The notes under the pieces were generated by a model. It saw nothing but the letters and a program-made list of their open reading frames with translations. It did no database searches and was not told where the DNA came from. A program made the position numbers and the translations under genes. Of a stretch of 64,000 nucleotides of DNA, positions 46,707 to 56,312 are shown piece by piece; within the stretch, counting starts at the first letter, position 1; each line of letters starts with the position of its first letter. The stretch is from Pirellulales bacterium (GTDB lineage: Bacteria > Planctomycetota > Planctomycetia > Pirellulales > UBA1268): contig JAGYJY010000002.1 in the NCBI GenBank assembly GCA_018401745.1, forward strand, positions 17,498 through 81,497, in the 5' to 3' direction.

Positions 46707-47691
46707 ATGCCATACGCGAACCGGGCCGCACAGGCGGCACTGCTCTTGGTGACCCTGCTTCCCACTGCGCGTCGGATGGCCGACGCGAGCCGTGGCCCAG
46801 TTCCTCGAAGAGGCCACTTCTTCACCCACCGCAACCACTCTTGGCGACCGTCGACTGCAGAGGTATCGCGTGGGAGTGGTGGTCACGGCCGTGGGGGGGC
46901 CGTGCCGTGGGCTCTACGCCTCGACGCCAGTTCCAGCCGACTGGCCCGAACAGCAGGTTCGCGTTGTCAGCGAAGACTTCTCGCCGGCTGTTCGCTCAGT
47001 TCGGTATCGCATGCTCGCCGACGGCGTGAAGCAGATGATCATTTCGGTGCCGCTTCTGGAGGCCGGCGAGGAGGCGCGGGCGGTGGTGACCTACGAACTC
47101 GACCGGGCAGCCATCCTGCCGCCCACCGATCCGACGTCGCTGGAGGTGCCCAAGAAACTCGACCGCAGCCTGCGAATCTTCCTACAACCCAGCCCCTACA
47201 TCGAGTCTCGGCACGGCGGGATTGTGCGGTTTGCCCGCGACGCCGCTGACGATCTCGACGGCTGGGCCAAGGTCGAAGCGATCTACGACGCCGTGCGGGA
47301 GAAAGTCGTCTACACCAACGGCGACCTCAAGGGGGCCGCGCGAGCCCTCACCGACGGAGAAGGCGACTGCGAGGAACTGACCTGCCTGTTTATCGCTGCC
47401 TGCCGCTCGCAAGGCGTTCCCGCCCGCACCGTCTGGGTGGAGGGGCACTGCTACCCGGAGTTTTACCTCGTAGACGGCGACGGCAACGGCCGCTGGTATC
47501 CCTGCCAAGCGGCCGGCACGCGGGCCTTCGGCTCGATGCCCGACCAGCTCCCGATCCTGCAAAAAGGCGACAACTTCCGAGATCCAGACCGACCGACCAA
47601 ACAGCTGCGGTATGTCTCAGAGTTTGTCACCGGCTCGGCGGTTGGCGGAGGCGGCAAGCCCCATGTGCAGTACATCCGCGAAGGCGGCTAG
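46707..47691 (+). CDS. Exported transglutaminase-like protein (probably frameshifted near the start)
   Basis: The conserved part (from a GTG at 46792, 299 residues) has a transglutaminase core: GDCEELTCLFIAACRSQGVP with the catalytic Cys near residue 200, then VEGHCYPEFYLVDGDGNGRW (His) and a following Asp region. In a different frame just upstream, an ATG at 46707 encodes a good signal peptide (QAALLLVTLLPTARRMADA) that runs to within bases of the GTG. A one-base shift at about 46780-46792 would join them into a ~327-residue exported protein. Without it the core would be cytoplasmic. Second protein of this fold in the window. Confidence 0.7.
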
Positions 47692-47710
47692 CAGCCATCC
47701 AGCAATCGGC

Positions 47711-48661
47711 CTAGCTCGCCATATCGGCGGAAGCCGGCGCCGGAGATGCCATGGCAATCGTCGGCTCAGCCTCTTCCTGCATGACAGGCACAAACCACCG
47801 CGGCACCTCGGGAAGCCCGGCATCCTTCCAGGTCCGGATCAGCCGATCGCCTGCCAGGCGGACGATTCGCTCACGGCCGCGGCCGGTGATCGTGGCCCGT
47901 GCCGCCCACGGCGTCACGCAGCCGTCAAACTTCGCTTCTTCGACTTCCTTGAGCACGGCCACCATGTCGATCGTGCCGGTCTCACCAGGCAGAAGACGCT
48001 GAGCCTTGGTCAGCTCGGCAGCCGGCACGTCGCCAGGGGCGTCGGAGAGCCGCAGCTCCACGATCTTGCCCTCGGGGATGTCGCGGATCATCGAGAGCGG
48101 CTCGCCTGCCGCATGCATCGCAAAAGGATCGACCACCACGCCCACCTGCTGATGCGCAACGGCCACCAAGCCGAGCAGACCCTCAAGCGTGTGCAGGAAG
48201 CGGTGGGCCTTCGCTTCGCGTTCCACCGGATCGGGATTCACCGCCAGGCCCAGGCTGATGCCCCGCGGCTCGAGCAGTTCGCCGATCGACTGCAGTCGTG
48301 TGCGATACCGCTCAAAGTTGTCCTTAAAGGCGAAGTCATCGCTGCTGGCCTCGACAGTCGCCACCGCCCGAGTGGCCTCAGCCTCCTGGGCGAGATCGAG
48401 CCGTGCCTCAAGCTCAGCCATGTCTTTGGCAAACGTTTCCTCGTCGCCGCCAAGAGCAACCGGCAGCACAAACACGCCAACGCTCAACCGAGCACTGACC
48501 ATCAGCCGCTGGGCATGCTCTGCGCCATACACTTTCGCCTGCTGCTGAAAGTCGACCAGGTCGAGATCCATGGAGTCGAAGCCGAACGAGAGCGCCATCT
48601 CGATCAGCTCGCTCGGGCGTCCGGAAAGAGGCAGGCCGACGGTGCTGAGGTTACGGAACAT
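47711..48661 (-). CDS. Sugar phosphate isomerase/epimerase-like TIM-barrel protein
   Basis: 316 residues with the AP-endonuclease-2/xylose isomerase barrel pattern: MALSFGFDSMDLDLVDFQQQ at strand 1, an NFERYRTRLQSIGELLEPRG helix, LGLAVNPDPV, VGVVVDPFAMHAAGE and ELRLSDAPGDVPAAEL. The usual metal-binding Glu/His set is only partly present. GGGAG precedes the ATG at 48661. Possibly a sugar isomerase acting on a substrate other than the one at 38.8 kb; uncertain. Confidence 0.7.
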   Translation of the reverse strand: MFRNLSTVGLPLSGRPSELIEMALSFGFDSMDLDLVDFQQQAKVYGAEHAQRLMVSARLSVGVFVLPVALGGDEETFAKDMAELEARLDLAQEAEATRAVATVEASSDDFAFKDNFERYRTRLQSIGELLEPRGISLGLAVNPDPVEREAKAHRFLHTLEGLLGLVAVAHQQVGVVVDPFAMHAAGEPLSMIRDIPEGKIVELRLSDAPGDVPAAELTKAQRLLPGETGTIDMVAVLKEVEEAKFDGCVTPWAARATITGRGRERIVRLAGDRLIRTWKDAGLPEVPRWFVPVMQEEAEPTIAMASPAPASADMAS

Positions 48662-48875
48662 GAAGAACTCCCAAGGACGAATCTGTTTCGAGCCGCACAG
48701 TATGAACAACACCGCGACGTTGCGGAAGGGTCACTTTCCTGGCGGCCCAATCGGCGGGCTCAGCGGCCAGCGGCTCGGCGGCTGAAAATACACTACAACC
48801 TGCCCAGGGCTGGCCACAGCGGGGAAACGCCGGCTGGCTTTCGGATTGTCTCTGTCTATCGGGGCGGTGTCGCTA

Positions 48876-49718
48876 ATGTCGGTTTTTCAAGCGTTTGTGC
48901 TAGGGATCGTGCAGGGGCTCACGGAGTTTCTGCCGATTTCGAGCACGGCCCACCTGATGATCGTGCCCTGGCTCTTCGGCTGGAACGACCCTGGGGCCGC
49001 CTTCTCGGCCGTGATTCAGACGGGCACCCTGCTGGCCGTGTTTGTGGCCCTCCGCCGCGATGTGGCTGCCCTGATTCGCGGGTTTTTCCACGGACTGGCC
49101 ACGCGCAAACCGTTCGGCACGCCCCACAGCCGCGTGGCCTGGCTGGTGGTGTTTGGCACGGTTCCGATCGTGCTCGTCGGCTTCACCCTGCGAGACCTCG
49201 TGCGGGGTGACGCACGGCAGATCGAACTGGTCACCGCCATGCTGGTGGTGCTCGCGGTGGTGATGGCCGTGGCAGAACTGGTCGTGCGGCGGCGGGCCCG
49301 CGACGGCCGCCCTGGCCGAGACGGCGTCGAGGCGGTCACCTTCCGCGACGGGCTCACCATGGGCCTCGCGCAGGTGCTCGCGCTGATCCCGGGCACGTCG
49401 CGCAGCGGCGTCACGATCGTGTCGGGGGTGTTCACCGGCCTCGACCGAGCCACGGCCGCCCGCTTTTCGTTTCTGCTCTCGCTCCCAGCGATCTCGGCAG
49501 CCGCCCTGCTGGAGGCCTGGCAGCAGCGGGAAGCGATCTTCGGCACGCCAGAAGACGCCGCCGCAATCGCGGTGGGCACCCTGACGGCGCTCGTCGTGGG
49601 CTATGCGGCCATCCGCTGGCTGCTGGCGATGCTCACCAGGCACACGCTCTGGCCATTTGTGATCTACCGTCTGCTGCTGGCTGCCTGCCTGACCGCGATG
49701 CTCGTCGCCGGGGGCTGA
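48876..49718 (+). CDS. uppP: Undecaprenyl-diphosphatase (bacitracin-resistance protein type)
   Basis: Recycles undecaprenyl diphosphate, the lipid carrier for peptidoglycan and O-antigen. 280 residues and about eight membrane segments. Both family motifs are present: IVQGLTEFLPISSTAHLMIV near residue 11 and VLALIPGTSRSGVTIVSGVF near 165 with the catalytic Ser/Arg pair. The ATG at 48876 was chosen; a TTG ten codons earlier is open. TACACT at 48789-48794 may be a -10. Convergent with the sigma-54 activator gene. Confidence 0.93.
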   Translation: MSVFQAFVLGIVQGLTEFLPISSTAHLMIVPWLFGWNDPGAAFSAVIQTGTLLAVFVALRRDVAALIRGFFHGLATRKPFGTPHSRVAWLVVFGTVPIVLVGFTLRDLVRGDARQIELVTAMLVVLAVVMAVAELVVRRRARDGRPGRDGVEAVTFRDGLTMGLAQVLALIPGTSRSGVTIVSGVFTGLDRATAARFSFLLSLPAISAAALLEAWQQREAIFGTPEDAAAIAVGTLTALVVGYAAIRWLLAMLTRHTLWPFVIYRLLLAACLTAMLVAGG

Positions 49719-49742
49719 CCGACCGCAGCGGGTGGCATACGC

Positions 49743-51164
49743 TCAGCGAGCAGCCCCCAGGCTGGCCACATCGATGCCAAGCCGCTTGAACTTCTTATAG
49801 AGCGACGTGCGATTGATGCCGAGCTCACGCGCAGCCGCGTGCCGACACCAGCCGTGCCGGGCCAGGGCGTCGAGAATCAGCTGCCGCTCGGGAACTTCGA
49901 GGGCGTGCTTCAACACCGAGCCATCGGCTTTGGCTTCCACCATCCGGCCAGCAGCCTGCACAGCCTCGGGCAGATCCTCCCGCTGCACAACGCTCTCCCT
50001 GCCGAGCAGCACCGCCCGCCGCACGGCATGCTCCAGTTCGCGGACATTCCCCGGCCAGCTGTGGGCGAGCAGGGCGTCGCGAGCAGCCTTGGAGAAGCCG
50101 GTCACGCAGCGGCCGGCCAGCGCCACCGCATCGCGGAGAAAATGCTCCGCGAGAAGCAGCATGTCCTGCCCCCGCGACCGCAGTGGTGGCATCTCGATCG
50201 CCACCACGTTGATTCGCCAGAAAAGGTCTTCTCGAAACCGGCCATCGGCCACAAGTGCGGCGAGGTCCTCGTGGGTGGCGAGGATCACACGGGCCTGCAC
50301 CTGACACGTCTGCGAGGCACCGACCGGCTCAAACCGCTGTTCCTGCAGCACCCGCAGCAGCTTGACCTGCATCGCTGGCGACGCAGTGGCAATCTCGTCG
50401 AGGAAGATCGTGCCGCCATCGGCCTCCAGAAACCGGCCATCACGGTCGCGGACAGCCCCCGTGAAGGCCCCGGCGACATGCCCGAAGAGCTCACTTTCCA
50501 AGAGGCTCTCGTTGACCGCTCCGCAGGCCACCTCGACGAAACGCCCCTGTGGCCCACCAGCCGCCCTGCCCATCTCGTGGATGGCCCGGGCGAGCCGCGA
50601 CTTCCCGGTGCCGGTTTCCCCTGTGATCAGGATCGTGGCGGGCGTGTGGGCAAGCCGCGCCACCACGTCGAGCACGCTCTGGATGCTTGCGTGGCTCCCG
50701 ACAATCGGCACACGGCAGCCGCGTTCTGCCGATGGCTGCGTGTGTCGGGCCGAGGCAACGGCTGAGAGCAGGGCCTCGTCGGCTGCCGGCCACGGCAGCA
50801 TCACAGCAGCCTCTGGGCGATCGACCGTGGCTGACATGGCAGCCGGCACGAGCGCCACGAGGGCTGGTGGGCTTTCCAGAAGCCGCACCGCCTGCTCCAC
50901 CTGGCGGCTTCCAGACGCAGGCAGCGACGCGTCGAGCAGGCAGACGTCAAACCGCTCCCGCACCAGGGCGGCCACCGCTTCGGTCGCCGTGGCCGCAGCG
51001 CTGGCGTGATAGCCCTGTCGGCAGAGCCACTGGGCTGCCTGAGACGCCATTCGGCGGTCGTCGTCGACAATCAGCAGCCGGCCTTCGTGCACTGCCGACG
51101 GCTTCCCCGCCGACTCGGGATCGCCAGTGCGCGAGAACGGTGATGGGATGGTGGTCTGCTGCAT
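49743..51164 (-). CDS. Sigma-54-dependent response regulator (NtrC family)
   Basis: 473 residues: receiver domain (acidic LLIVDDD, phosphoacceptor Asp78 in FDVCLLDASLP), AAA+ domain with Walker A ITGETGTGKSRLA near 182, the sigma-54-contacting GAFTGA loop at 232-237, Walker B GGTIFLDEIAT near 252 and an arginine-finger segment, and a Fis-type helix-turn-helix at the end (RHAAARELGINRTSLYKKFK). It activates sigma-54 promoters when phosphorylated. No histidine kinase lies nearby, so the signal is unknown. The start at 51164 removes an unlikely 50-residue leader. Confidence 0.92.
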   Translation of the reverse strand: MQQTTIPSPFSRTGDPESAGKPSAVHEGRLLIVDDDRRMASQAAQWLCRQGYHASAAATATEAVAALVRERFDVCLLDASLPASGSRQVEQAVRLLESPPALVALVPAAMSATVDRPEAAVMLPWPAADEALLSAVASARHTQPSAERGCRVPIVGSHASIQSVLDVVARLAHTPATILITGETGTGKSRLARAIHEMGRAAGGPQGRFVEVACGAVNESLLESELFGHVAGAFTGAVRDRDGRFLEADGGTIFLDEIATASPAMQVKLLRVLQEQRFEPVGASQTCQVQARVILATHEDLAALVADGRFREDLFWRINVVAIEMPPLRSRGQDMLLLAEHFLRDAVALAGRCVTGFSKAARDALLAHSWPGNVRELEHAVRRAVLLGRESVVQREDLPEAVQAAGRMVEAKADGSVLKHALEVPERQLILDALARHGWCRHAAARELGINRTSLYKKFKRLGIDVASLGAAR

Positions 51165-51335
51165 GGTGCTTGGATGCGTGCAGCAATAGGTACGTCGCGT
51201 TTGCCCCATCCGCAAAGTTGCCGTAGGGCGGGTTTCTAGCCACCGCCCCACCAGTCCTGGTGCAATCGGTCGAACCGTCACAGACCGACGCTTTGAAAGC
51301 CTCTGGCCCAGCAATCACGCCGCCCTCGCTGTCGT

Positions 51336-52145
51336 TCAGGCGTCGATCTCGTTCGGACGCAGCGCGGCCGCAGGGCTTCTGGCCTCTGCGTCCGCCACCG
51401 AACCTGCGTCCGCATTTGGCTCTGGCGGATCGGCTGCCTCGGGCAGGTGCGTGTCGTCCGGTTTGGCCGAGGAAGCCCGCACGGCCTCGCCAAGCGAGCC
51501 TGACGCGGGCCCAAAGATCAGTTCCTTGTTGCCGAACAGGCTCTCCGGGTTTTGGTCGAGCAGTCTCATGCGACGGCGGCGAAACCAGAGAAAGCCTGCC
51601 ACCGCCAAGACCGCCAGCGAGATCACGCCGATGGTCAGCCCCCGCTCCGCCGACTGCACAAAGGCGCCGATCCGAGCCCCGAAGGCGTAGGAGAGGCCGA
51701 AGAAAAACGTGATCACAATGCTCGCACAGATGAAATCTGCCAGCAGAAACCACTTGTAGGGCACCCGCAGGATGCCTGCCGTGAGATAAAACGGGCTCCG
51801 CAGGCCGACGAGAAATCGGGCCAGAAAGAAGGCCTTAATCCCGTGCTTCTGGATCAGGCTCTCGATCTTCCGCTCCCGCTCAGGCGTGAGAAACCCCGCC
51901 CAGACTGGATGTTCTTTGAGGACTTTTTCCCCAAAAAAGTAGCCGATGGCATACATCAGGCTGTCGCCAAGCAGGGCGCCGACCAGGCAGGCCGGCAGGG
52001 CGTAGTACCAGTGCAGAGCCTGGGCCCTGCTCGCCACGCCTGCGGCAATGATCGGCACCTCCTCAGGCACTGGCAGCCCAATGCCGGTGAGGGTCAGAAA
52101 AAGCACGATGCCGAGGTACGAACCCCGCTCGAACCACTCGATCAT
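51336..52145 (-). CDS. DedA family (VTT domain) membrane protein
   Basis: 269 residues. The DedA pattern is clear: LTGIGLPVPEEVPIIAAGVA near 17 (re-entrant loop with acidic residues), GDSLMYAIGYFFGEKVL near 60 and FLARFLVGLRSPFYLTAGIL near 107 (conserved Arg and Pro). Five or so membrane segments are followed by a 75-residue acidic, disordered tail. DedA proteins scramble or flip lipid carriers such as undecaprenyl phosphate or phosphatidylethanolamine, and uppP lies 2.4 kb away. The ATG at 52145 lacks a strong ribosome site. Confidence 0.88.
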   Translation of the reverse strand: MIEWFERGSYLGIVLFLTLTGIGLPVPEEVPIIAAGVASRAQALHWYYALPACLVGALLGDSLMYAIGYFFGEKVLKEHPVWAGFLTPERERKIESLIQKHGIKAFFLARFLVGLRSPFYLTAGILRVPYKWFLLADFICASIVITFFFGLSYAFGARIGAFVQSAERGLTIGVISLAVLAVAGFLWFRRRRMRLLDQNPESLFGNKELIFGPASGSLGEAVRASSAKPDDTHLPEAADPPEPNADAGSVADAEARSPAAALRPNEIDA

Positions 52146-52287
52146 GTCGTCGGAAGTTGGGACGCGGGGTCGAATACGATCATGAGTGCCGCCGGCGTCA
52201 GTGTAACGCAGCGGGCCGCCTGGAGCAGGCCAGACCTCCAGTTGGCCGGCATTTCCACTCTCCCGGGGTCGGGTCCTGCGACGCCGG

Positions 52288-53346
52288 CTATTCGACGAGA
52301 GGATCGCCGGGAAGGTCGATGAGCTCGACTGCGGGGTCTTCGGCGATCTGGCAGACGGGTGCAGCAAGATTGGCCCGCACAACCCGCAGACGTCCGCCCT
52401 GCTCCGGCGGCAGCACAATCAGCCCGCGAACGCCGTGCTCGTTGGCAAGGCTTGCCAGCCCCGCTTCGCCAAGCACGTAGAGGGCCGTGGCGAGGGCGTC
52501 GGCGTCGGCAGCCGTCGCTGCCACCACGGTCGCCGCCAGCACGCCCTCCGCCGGCCGGCCGCTGCGTGGGTCGAGGATGTGGCCGAGTTTGCGGCCATTT
52601 TCCACAAAAAACTGGGTGCCTGATCCGCTCGTGCCCAAGGCCTCGTTCTGCAGCTGAAAGGTGGCCAGCCGACGATTCGGTAGCAGGGGATGCCGGAGGC
52701 CGACCGGCCAGCCCCGCGGGATCCCATCGGTCACATGGCGGTGGCCCACCGCCCGCACGCTCGACTGACCGCCGTGCACAAACACATTGGCAGCCCCACG
52801 CCGCTGCAGCAGGTCGACCGCTCGGTCCACCGCCCAGCCCTTGCCGATCGAGCCGAGATTCAGCTCCACCCCGCGGCGGCTGAACTGGATCCGTGAGGCC
52901 TGCTCATCGAGTGTGACAAACGACATGCCAGACTGGGCCCGGGCTTCGGCCAGCAGCTCTTCCGACGGCGTTCGCCCCTGCCGTGCCAAAAAGCCCCAGG
53001 CTCGCACCAACCGCCCAGCAGCCACGTCGACAGCCCCGCCGGTCCAGTCGTGCAGGTCGCGGGCCCGCTGCAGCAGCCGCATTAGGTCTGGGGCCACGTG
53101 GGCCGCACCGATGCGGGCAGCCCCATTGAGCCGGATCAGCTCGCTCGACTCGCGATAGACCGTAAACCGGTCTTCGATCTGCTCGACCAGATCGAGCGCC
53201 TCCACGGCCCATTCGGTCGCCTCGGGATGGTCGCCAACGTTGAAGATCACCTCAAACAGGCATGCCATCGCCCGGCGAGCGACCCGCAGCTCATGGATGT
53301 CGCTGCCGCTGCTCAGCGGGTTGAGTGCATTCCCGTTGTCTGGCAT
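52288..53346 (-). CDS. apbE: FAD:protein FMN transferase
   Basis: Attaches FMN covalently to Thr/Ser in proteins such as NqrB, NqrC or FMN-binding-domain proteins, outside the cytoplasmic membrane. 352 residues with ELNLGSIGKGWAVDRAVDLL near 170, NVFVHGGQSSVRAVG near 190, and the metal-site loop GHILDPRSGRPAEGVLAATV near 268. No signal peptide or lipobox is visible, unlike most periplasmic ApbE proteins. Just upstream (53347-53385) CTGGCATGGCAACT is duplicated. No flavoprotein target gene lies in the window. Confidence 0.9.
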   Translation of the reverse strand: MPDNGNALNPLSSGSDIHELRVARRAMACLFEVIFNVGDHPEATEWAVEALDLVEQIEDRFTVYRESSELIRLNGAARIGAAHVAPDLMRLLQRARDLHDWTGGAVDVAAGRLVRAWGFLARQGRTPSEELLAEARAQSGMSFVTLDEQASRIQFSRRGVELNLGSIGKGWAVDRAVDLLQRRGAANVFVHGGQSSVRAVGHRHVTDGIPRGWPVGLRHPLLPNRRLATFQLQNEALGTSGSGTQFFVENGRKLGHILDPRSGRPAEGVLAATVVAATAADADALATALYVLGEAGLASLANEHGVRGLIVLPPEQGGRLRVVRANLAAPVCQIAEDPAVELIDLPGDPLVE

Positions 53347-53394
53347 GGCAACTTGTCTGGCATGGCAACTCGTGCGACACGGCGGCACCGCTCA

Positions 53395-54861
53395 TCACCG
53401 CGGAGCAAACCCTCGATCAAAGGCATCTTGGTCGCGACAGTAGACCGCCAGCACCGAGTCAAACCGCTCGATTGGAATCTGGTAGGAGGGCTGCTCCGAG
53501 GTGTGGGCGTGGCAGTGGGCAACGAGCAGCCGATACAGAAACTTGAAGAGCTGCCTGGGGACTCGCAGCGTCCGCAGCCCGTCGAGCAGCCGCCGCTTGT
53601 CGACTGAGGCATCGAAGAGCGCTGCCAGCGTTGCCTGAAGGCTCGCCGACACTCGCAGCCTGCACACGCATGCTGGCGATGTCGTAGAGCGTTTCTCCCG
53701 ACCACTCCAGCGACGGCACCAGGTTTTGCTTGTCGAGCCTGGCGCGTTGGTTGAAGGCCTCATCCTCCCGCTCGATGAAGCCGTAGAGCTCGATCGGCAG
53801 CAGCAGCTTGAAGCCCAGCCCCGGCGACTTGAGAAACTTATTGTCGAGCATCGGCCAGATCACCTGCCGCATCCGCTCCGCTGACCCGTTGATCAGATGG
53901 GGCTCATCAAGCCGGTCGACGATCACCACCATGCCGCCGTAGCCGCAGGCCGTCAGCAGCGCCTGCAACTTGGCGAGCAGCTCATAGCGGTCGTCACTGC
54001 GGGGCAGCAGAGGCAGCGGCTGCCCGGCCAGATCAACTTCGGGCATGCGGGCGAGGGCGCGAGTGACCTGCCCGACGGTGCGATTGCCTGATCGCATGCT
54101 GCGGGCGATGCGAAACGCCCTCCACCACGAACGAAGCCGCCGCCACAGCCAGGGTCCCCAGGCGGCCGCCAGCAGCAGCCAAGGCCAGGCGAGCGTTGTC
54201 CAGGAGAGCGAGCCCCGCAGGCTGCTGGTGATCAGCGCCACTGCCATCACCACCGTGGCCACCACGCCCAGCGAAAACGGCCAGAGCCCGGCTGGCCGGC
54301 GATAGCCGATCCGCTGCCGCAGCTGCCGCCACCGCTTCGGGAAGGGCTCCGCCGTCGACTGGTCGTAGCAGGCCGCCAGCAGGGCCAGGTCTCTCGCCTG
54401 AGCCGCGGAGAGCGTCGGCACATCGCGAGCGGGCATTTCGAGCAGCCGATCAACCAGCTGTGTCACCGAGAGCGAGAGGATCGCGTCCATGTGATCCCAG
54501 AGTTTCCACTGGGAGAGCACCCGCTCCACGGGCCGCGAGGGGCCCACACGGCTCACGAAGCGATCGAGAAAGGGGTTGAAATCGTCGTAGAGCACGACAA
54601 ACGTCGACGGCTCTCCTCCGGCCGCGGCGTGCGCTCGATACTGCCGCAGCATCTGCAGTTTGAGGGCCGTTTTGCCGGCCCCTTCTCTCCAAACACGATC
54701 GATGTGCTCGGCTCAGCCGGGTCGCCAAAGATCTTGTCCCAGGATGGATGAAACGTGGTCTCCAAGCAGGTTCGCTTGAAGACCGCGTCGTTTTGGGCCT
54801 CCTCCTCCGCAAAAGGATTCCCTGCAATCCCGTGATGCTCGAGAAAGTCCTGAATCTTCAT
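53395..54861 (-). CDS. P-loop NTPase with two internal membrane helices (KAP/STAND-like), two frameshifts
   Basis: About 488 residues after repair. The Walker A motif GEKGAGKT (58-65) is interrupted: one base is missing in the G run near 54680, and the frame goes from FGEKGP to LKLQMLRQYRAH. The middle part has two helices (VVATVVMAVALITSS, LAWPWLLLAAAWGPWLW) inserted in the NTPase domain, and Walker B GGMVVIVDRLDEPH. A second, compensating shift near 53655-53680 leads to the end ASVDKRRLLDGLRTLRVPRQ and beyond, stopping at 53395. The layout resembles KAP NTPases, often membrane-linked ATPases of unknown role. It overlaps the secreted protein gene upstream by 4 bases. Confidence 0.6.
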
Positions 54862-55523
54862 GGGGCTGGCACGAGTCCTTCAACCATGGCCTGGAAGCCG
54901 TCGGCATACTCTGCGACGGTCACGGCGGGGCCGTAAAACTTGATGAAGTAGTTGCCCTGGGAGGGCGTCTCCACGATGGCCGCGAGCATCCGGTAGTCGG
55001 GCCGCTCGACCGTCTTGCCGCCCGCAAAGGGCCCGCCGGGCATGTCGCGAAAGATGCCCGAGATGTCGACGAGCGTCACCTTGCAGCCGGCGACCGTGGT
55101 TTTCTTGACAGCGGCCCGATCCTTGGTGGCGGATCCGTCAGGCTGCCCAAACTGGCCGAACCAGCGTTCGATATTGGCCTCGATGCTTCCGCCAGCCCCC
55201 ATCACCGTCATCCGGCCAGGCTGCAGCCCCTCTTCACCTGGAATCGCAAACTCCGCCTCCACAATCCGAGACCGCGGCTGAACCCGCTGCCAGCCCTCGG
55301 GAGCCGAAAGCGAAAAACTGGAGTCGCCGATCGAAAAGCCGAGCTCCGCCGCGGCATCGGCGTCGTCCGCCAGCGTGCGGTCCGCCGCGAAGGCTGTGAT
55401 GGCCACGGCAGCTGCGAGCATGCACTGGGCTACGCCGGCAAGCAGTGCGGCGGCCGCCCTTCGCGGGAAAAGCACGGCCCTTGGCGGGAAATGCAGGGTA
55501 TGTGCGGTGTTGTCAACTTTCAT
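54858..55523 (-). CDS. Exported protein of unknown function, coupled to the NTPase
   Basis: 221 residues with a long signal peptide or anchor (RRAAAALLAGVAQCMLAAAV, cut near residue 47) and a soluble domain with FSLSAPEGWQRVQPRSRIVE, RMTVMGAGGSIEANIERWFG, CKVTLVDISGIFRDMPGGPF and YFIKFYGPAVTVAEYADGFQ. The last segments resemble PsbP-like or DUF1795-type export proteins. Its stop overlaps the NTPase ATG (TCAT at 54858-54861 on the plus strand), so the two are translated together. Confidence 0.65.
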   Translation of the reverse strand: MKVDNTAHTLHFPPRAVLFPRRAAAALLAGVAQCMLAAAVAITAFAADRTLADDADAAAELGFSIGDSSFSLSAPEGWQRVQPRSRIVEAEFAIPGEEGLQPGRMTVMGAGGSIEANIERWFGQFGQPDGSATKDRAAVKKTTVAGCKVTLVDISGIFRDMPGGPFAGGKTVERPDYRMLAAIVETPSQGNYFIKFYGPAVTVAEYADGFQAMVEGLVPAP

Positions 55524-55682
55524 GACGATGCCTCTTCTGACTCGTGAGCCACTGCTTTCCGAATAGGGCCGGAAAATCATCTTAGCAGTGTAGTGCCTGC
55601 AGGCACGGCGGCGAATCTTGTCGTTTTCTCGCCGGATCTTTAGGCTCTTGCTTCGAAGTGCCCTCAGGTGAGAACCCCAGCG

Positions 55683-56312
55683 ATGCCAGAACGGCGACCA
55701 CGGCCCGATGCAGACGACGAGCGGGATGACTCGGGTGGCGAGGATCGGCACCCGGACGATCGCCCCGAAGAACGGGGCCCGGTGGAGATCGCGATCGTTG
55801 GCGACCTGACCGACGGGGAAGGCGAACTGACCGACCGGATTCTCTCCGTTGAGCCAGGTGGTGAGTGCACCATCTATTTCGATTCGCCCGGCGGCAGCCC
55901 CTACTGTGCCATGTCGATGGTCTCGCTGCTGAGGCTGCGAGGCATTCAGGCCACCGGCATTGTCACGGGGGAGTGCTCCTCGGCGGCCCTGTGGCCTTTC
56001 GCGGCCTGCAGCACCCGGCTGGTGACGCCCTACAGCGTGTTCCTGTTCCACCCGATGAAGTGGCAGAGCGAGGAGCATATTGGCATCACCGAGGCTGCCG
56101 AATGGTCGCGGCACTTTGCCCACCTTGAGCACGAGATGGATGTGCTGCTGGGCAGCCTTTTCGGCTGTGGCCATGAGCAGATCGAGCCGTGGATTCGCAC
56201 CCACCGCTATGTCACTGGCAAAGAGCTTGCCGACGCGGGCCTGGCGGAACTGATCGGCCTTGATCCCCTTCAGCACCTGATGCCGCCGGCGGAGGGCGAG
56301 CAGGAGGGTTAG
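55683..56312 (+). CDS. ClpP-like serine protease (S14 family)
   Basis: 209 residues with the ClpP/crotonase-like fold: EIAIVGDLTDGEGELTDRIL, the oxyanion glycines in IYFDSPGGSPYCAMSMV near 64-80, the nucleophile in GIVTGECSSAALWPFAAC (Ser100), the His in SVFLFHPMKW (His123) and the end RYVTGKELADAGLAELIGLD. A disordered, charged stretch of 32 residues precedes the fold. The active-site sequences differ from housekeeping ClpP (GxASMA), so it is a divergent paralogue. A GTG five codons upstream is possible. Convergent, with a 4-base overlap, with the cytochrome gene. Confidence 0.75.
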   Translation: MPERRPRPDADDERDDSGGEDRHPDDRPEERGPVEIAIVGDLTDGEGELTDRILSVEPGGECTIYFDSPGGSPYCAMSMVSLLRLRGIQATGIVTGECSSAALWPFAACSTRLVTPYSVFLFHPMKWQSEEHIGITEAAEWSRHFAHLEHEMDVLLGSLFGCGHEQIEPWIRTHRYVTGKELADAGLAELIGLDPLQHLMPPAEGEQEG

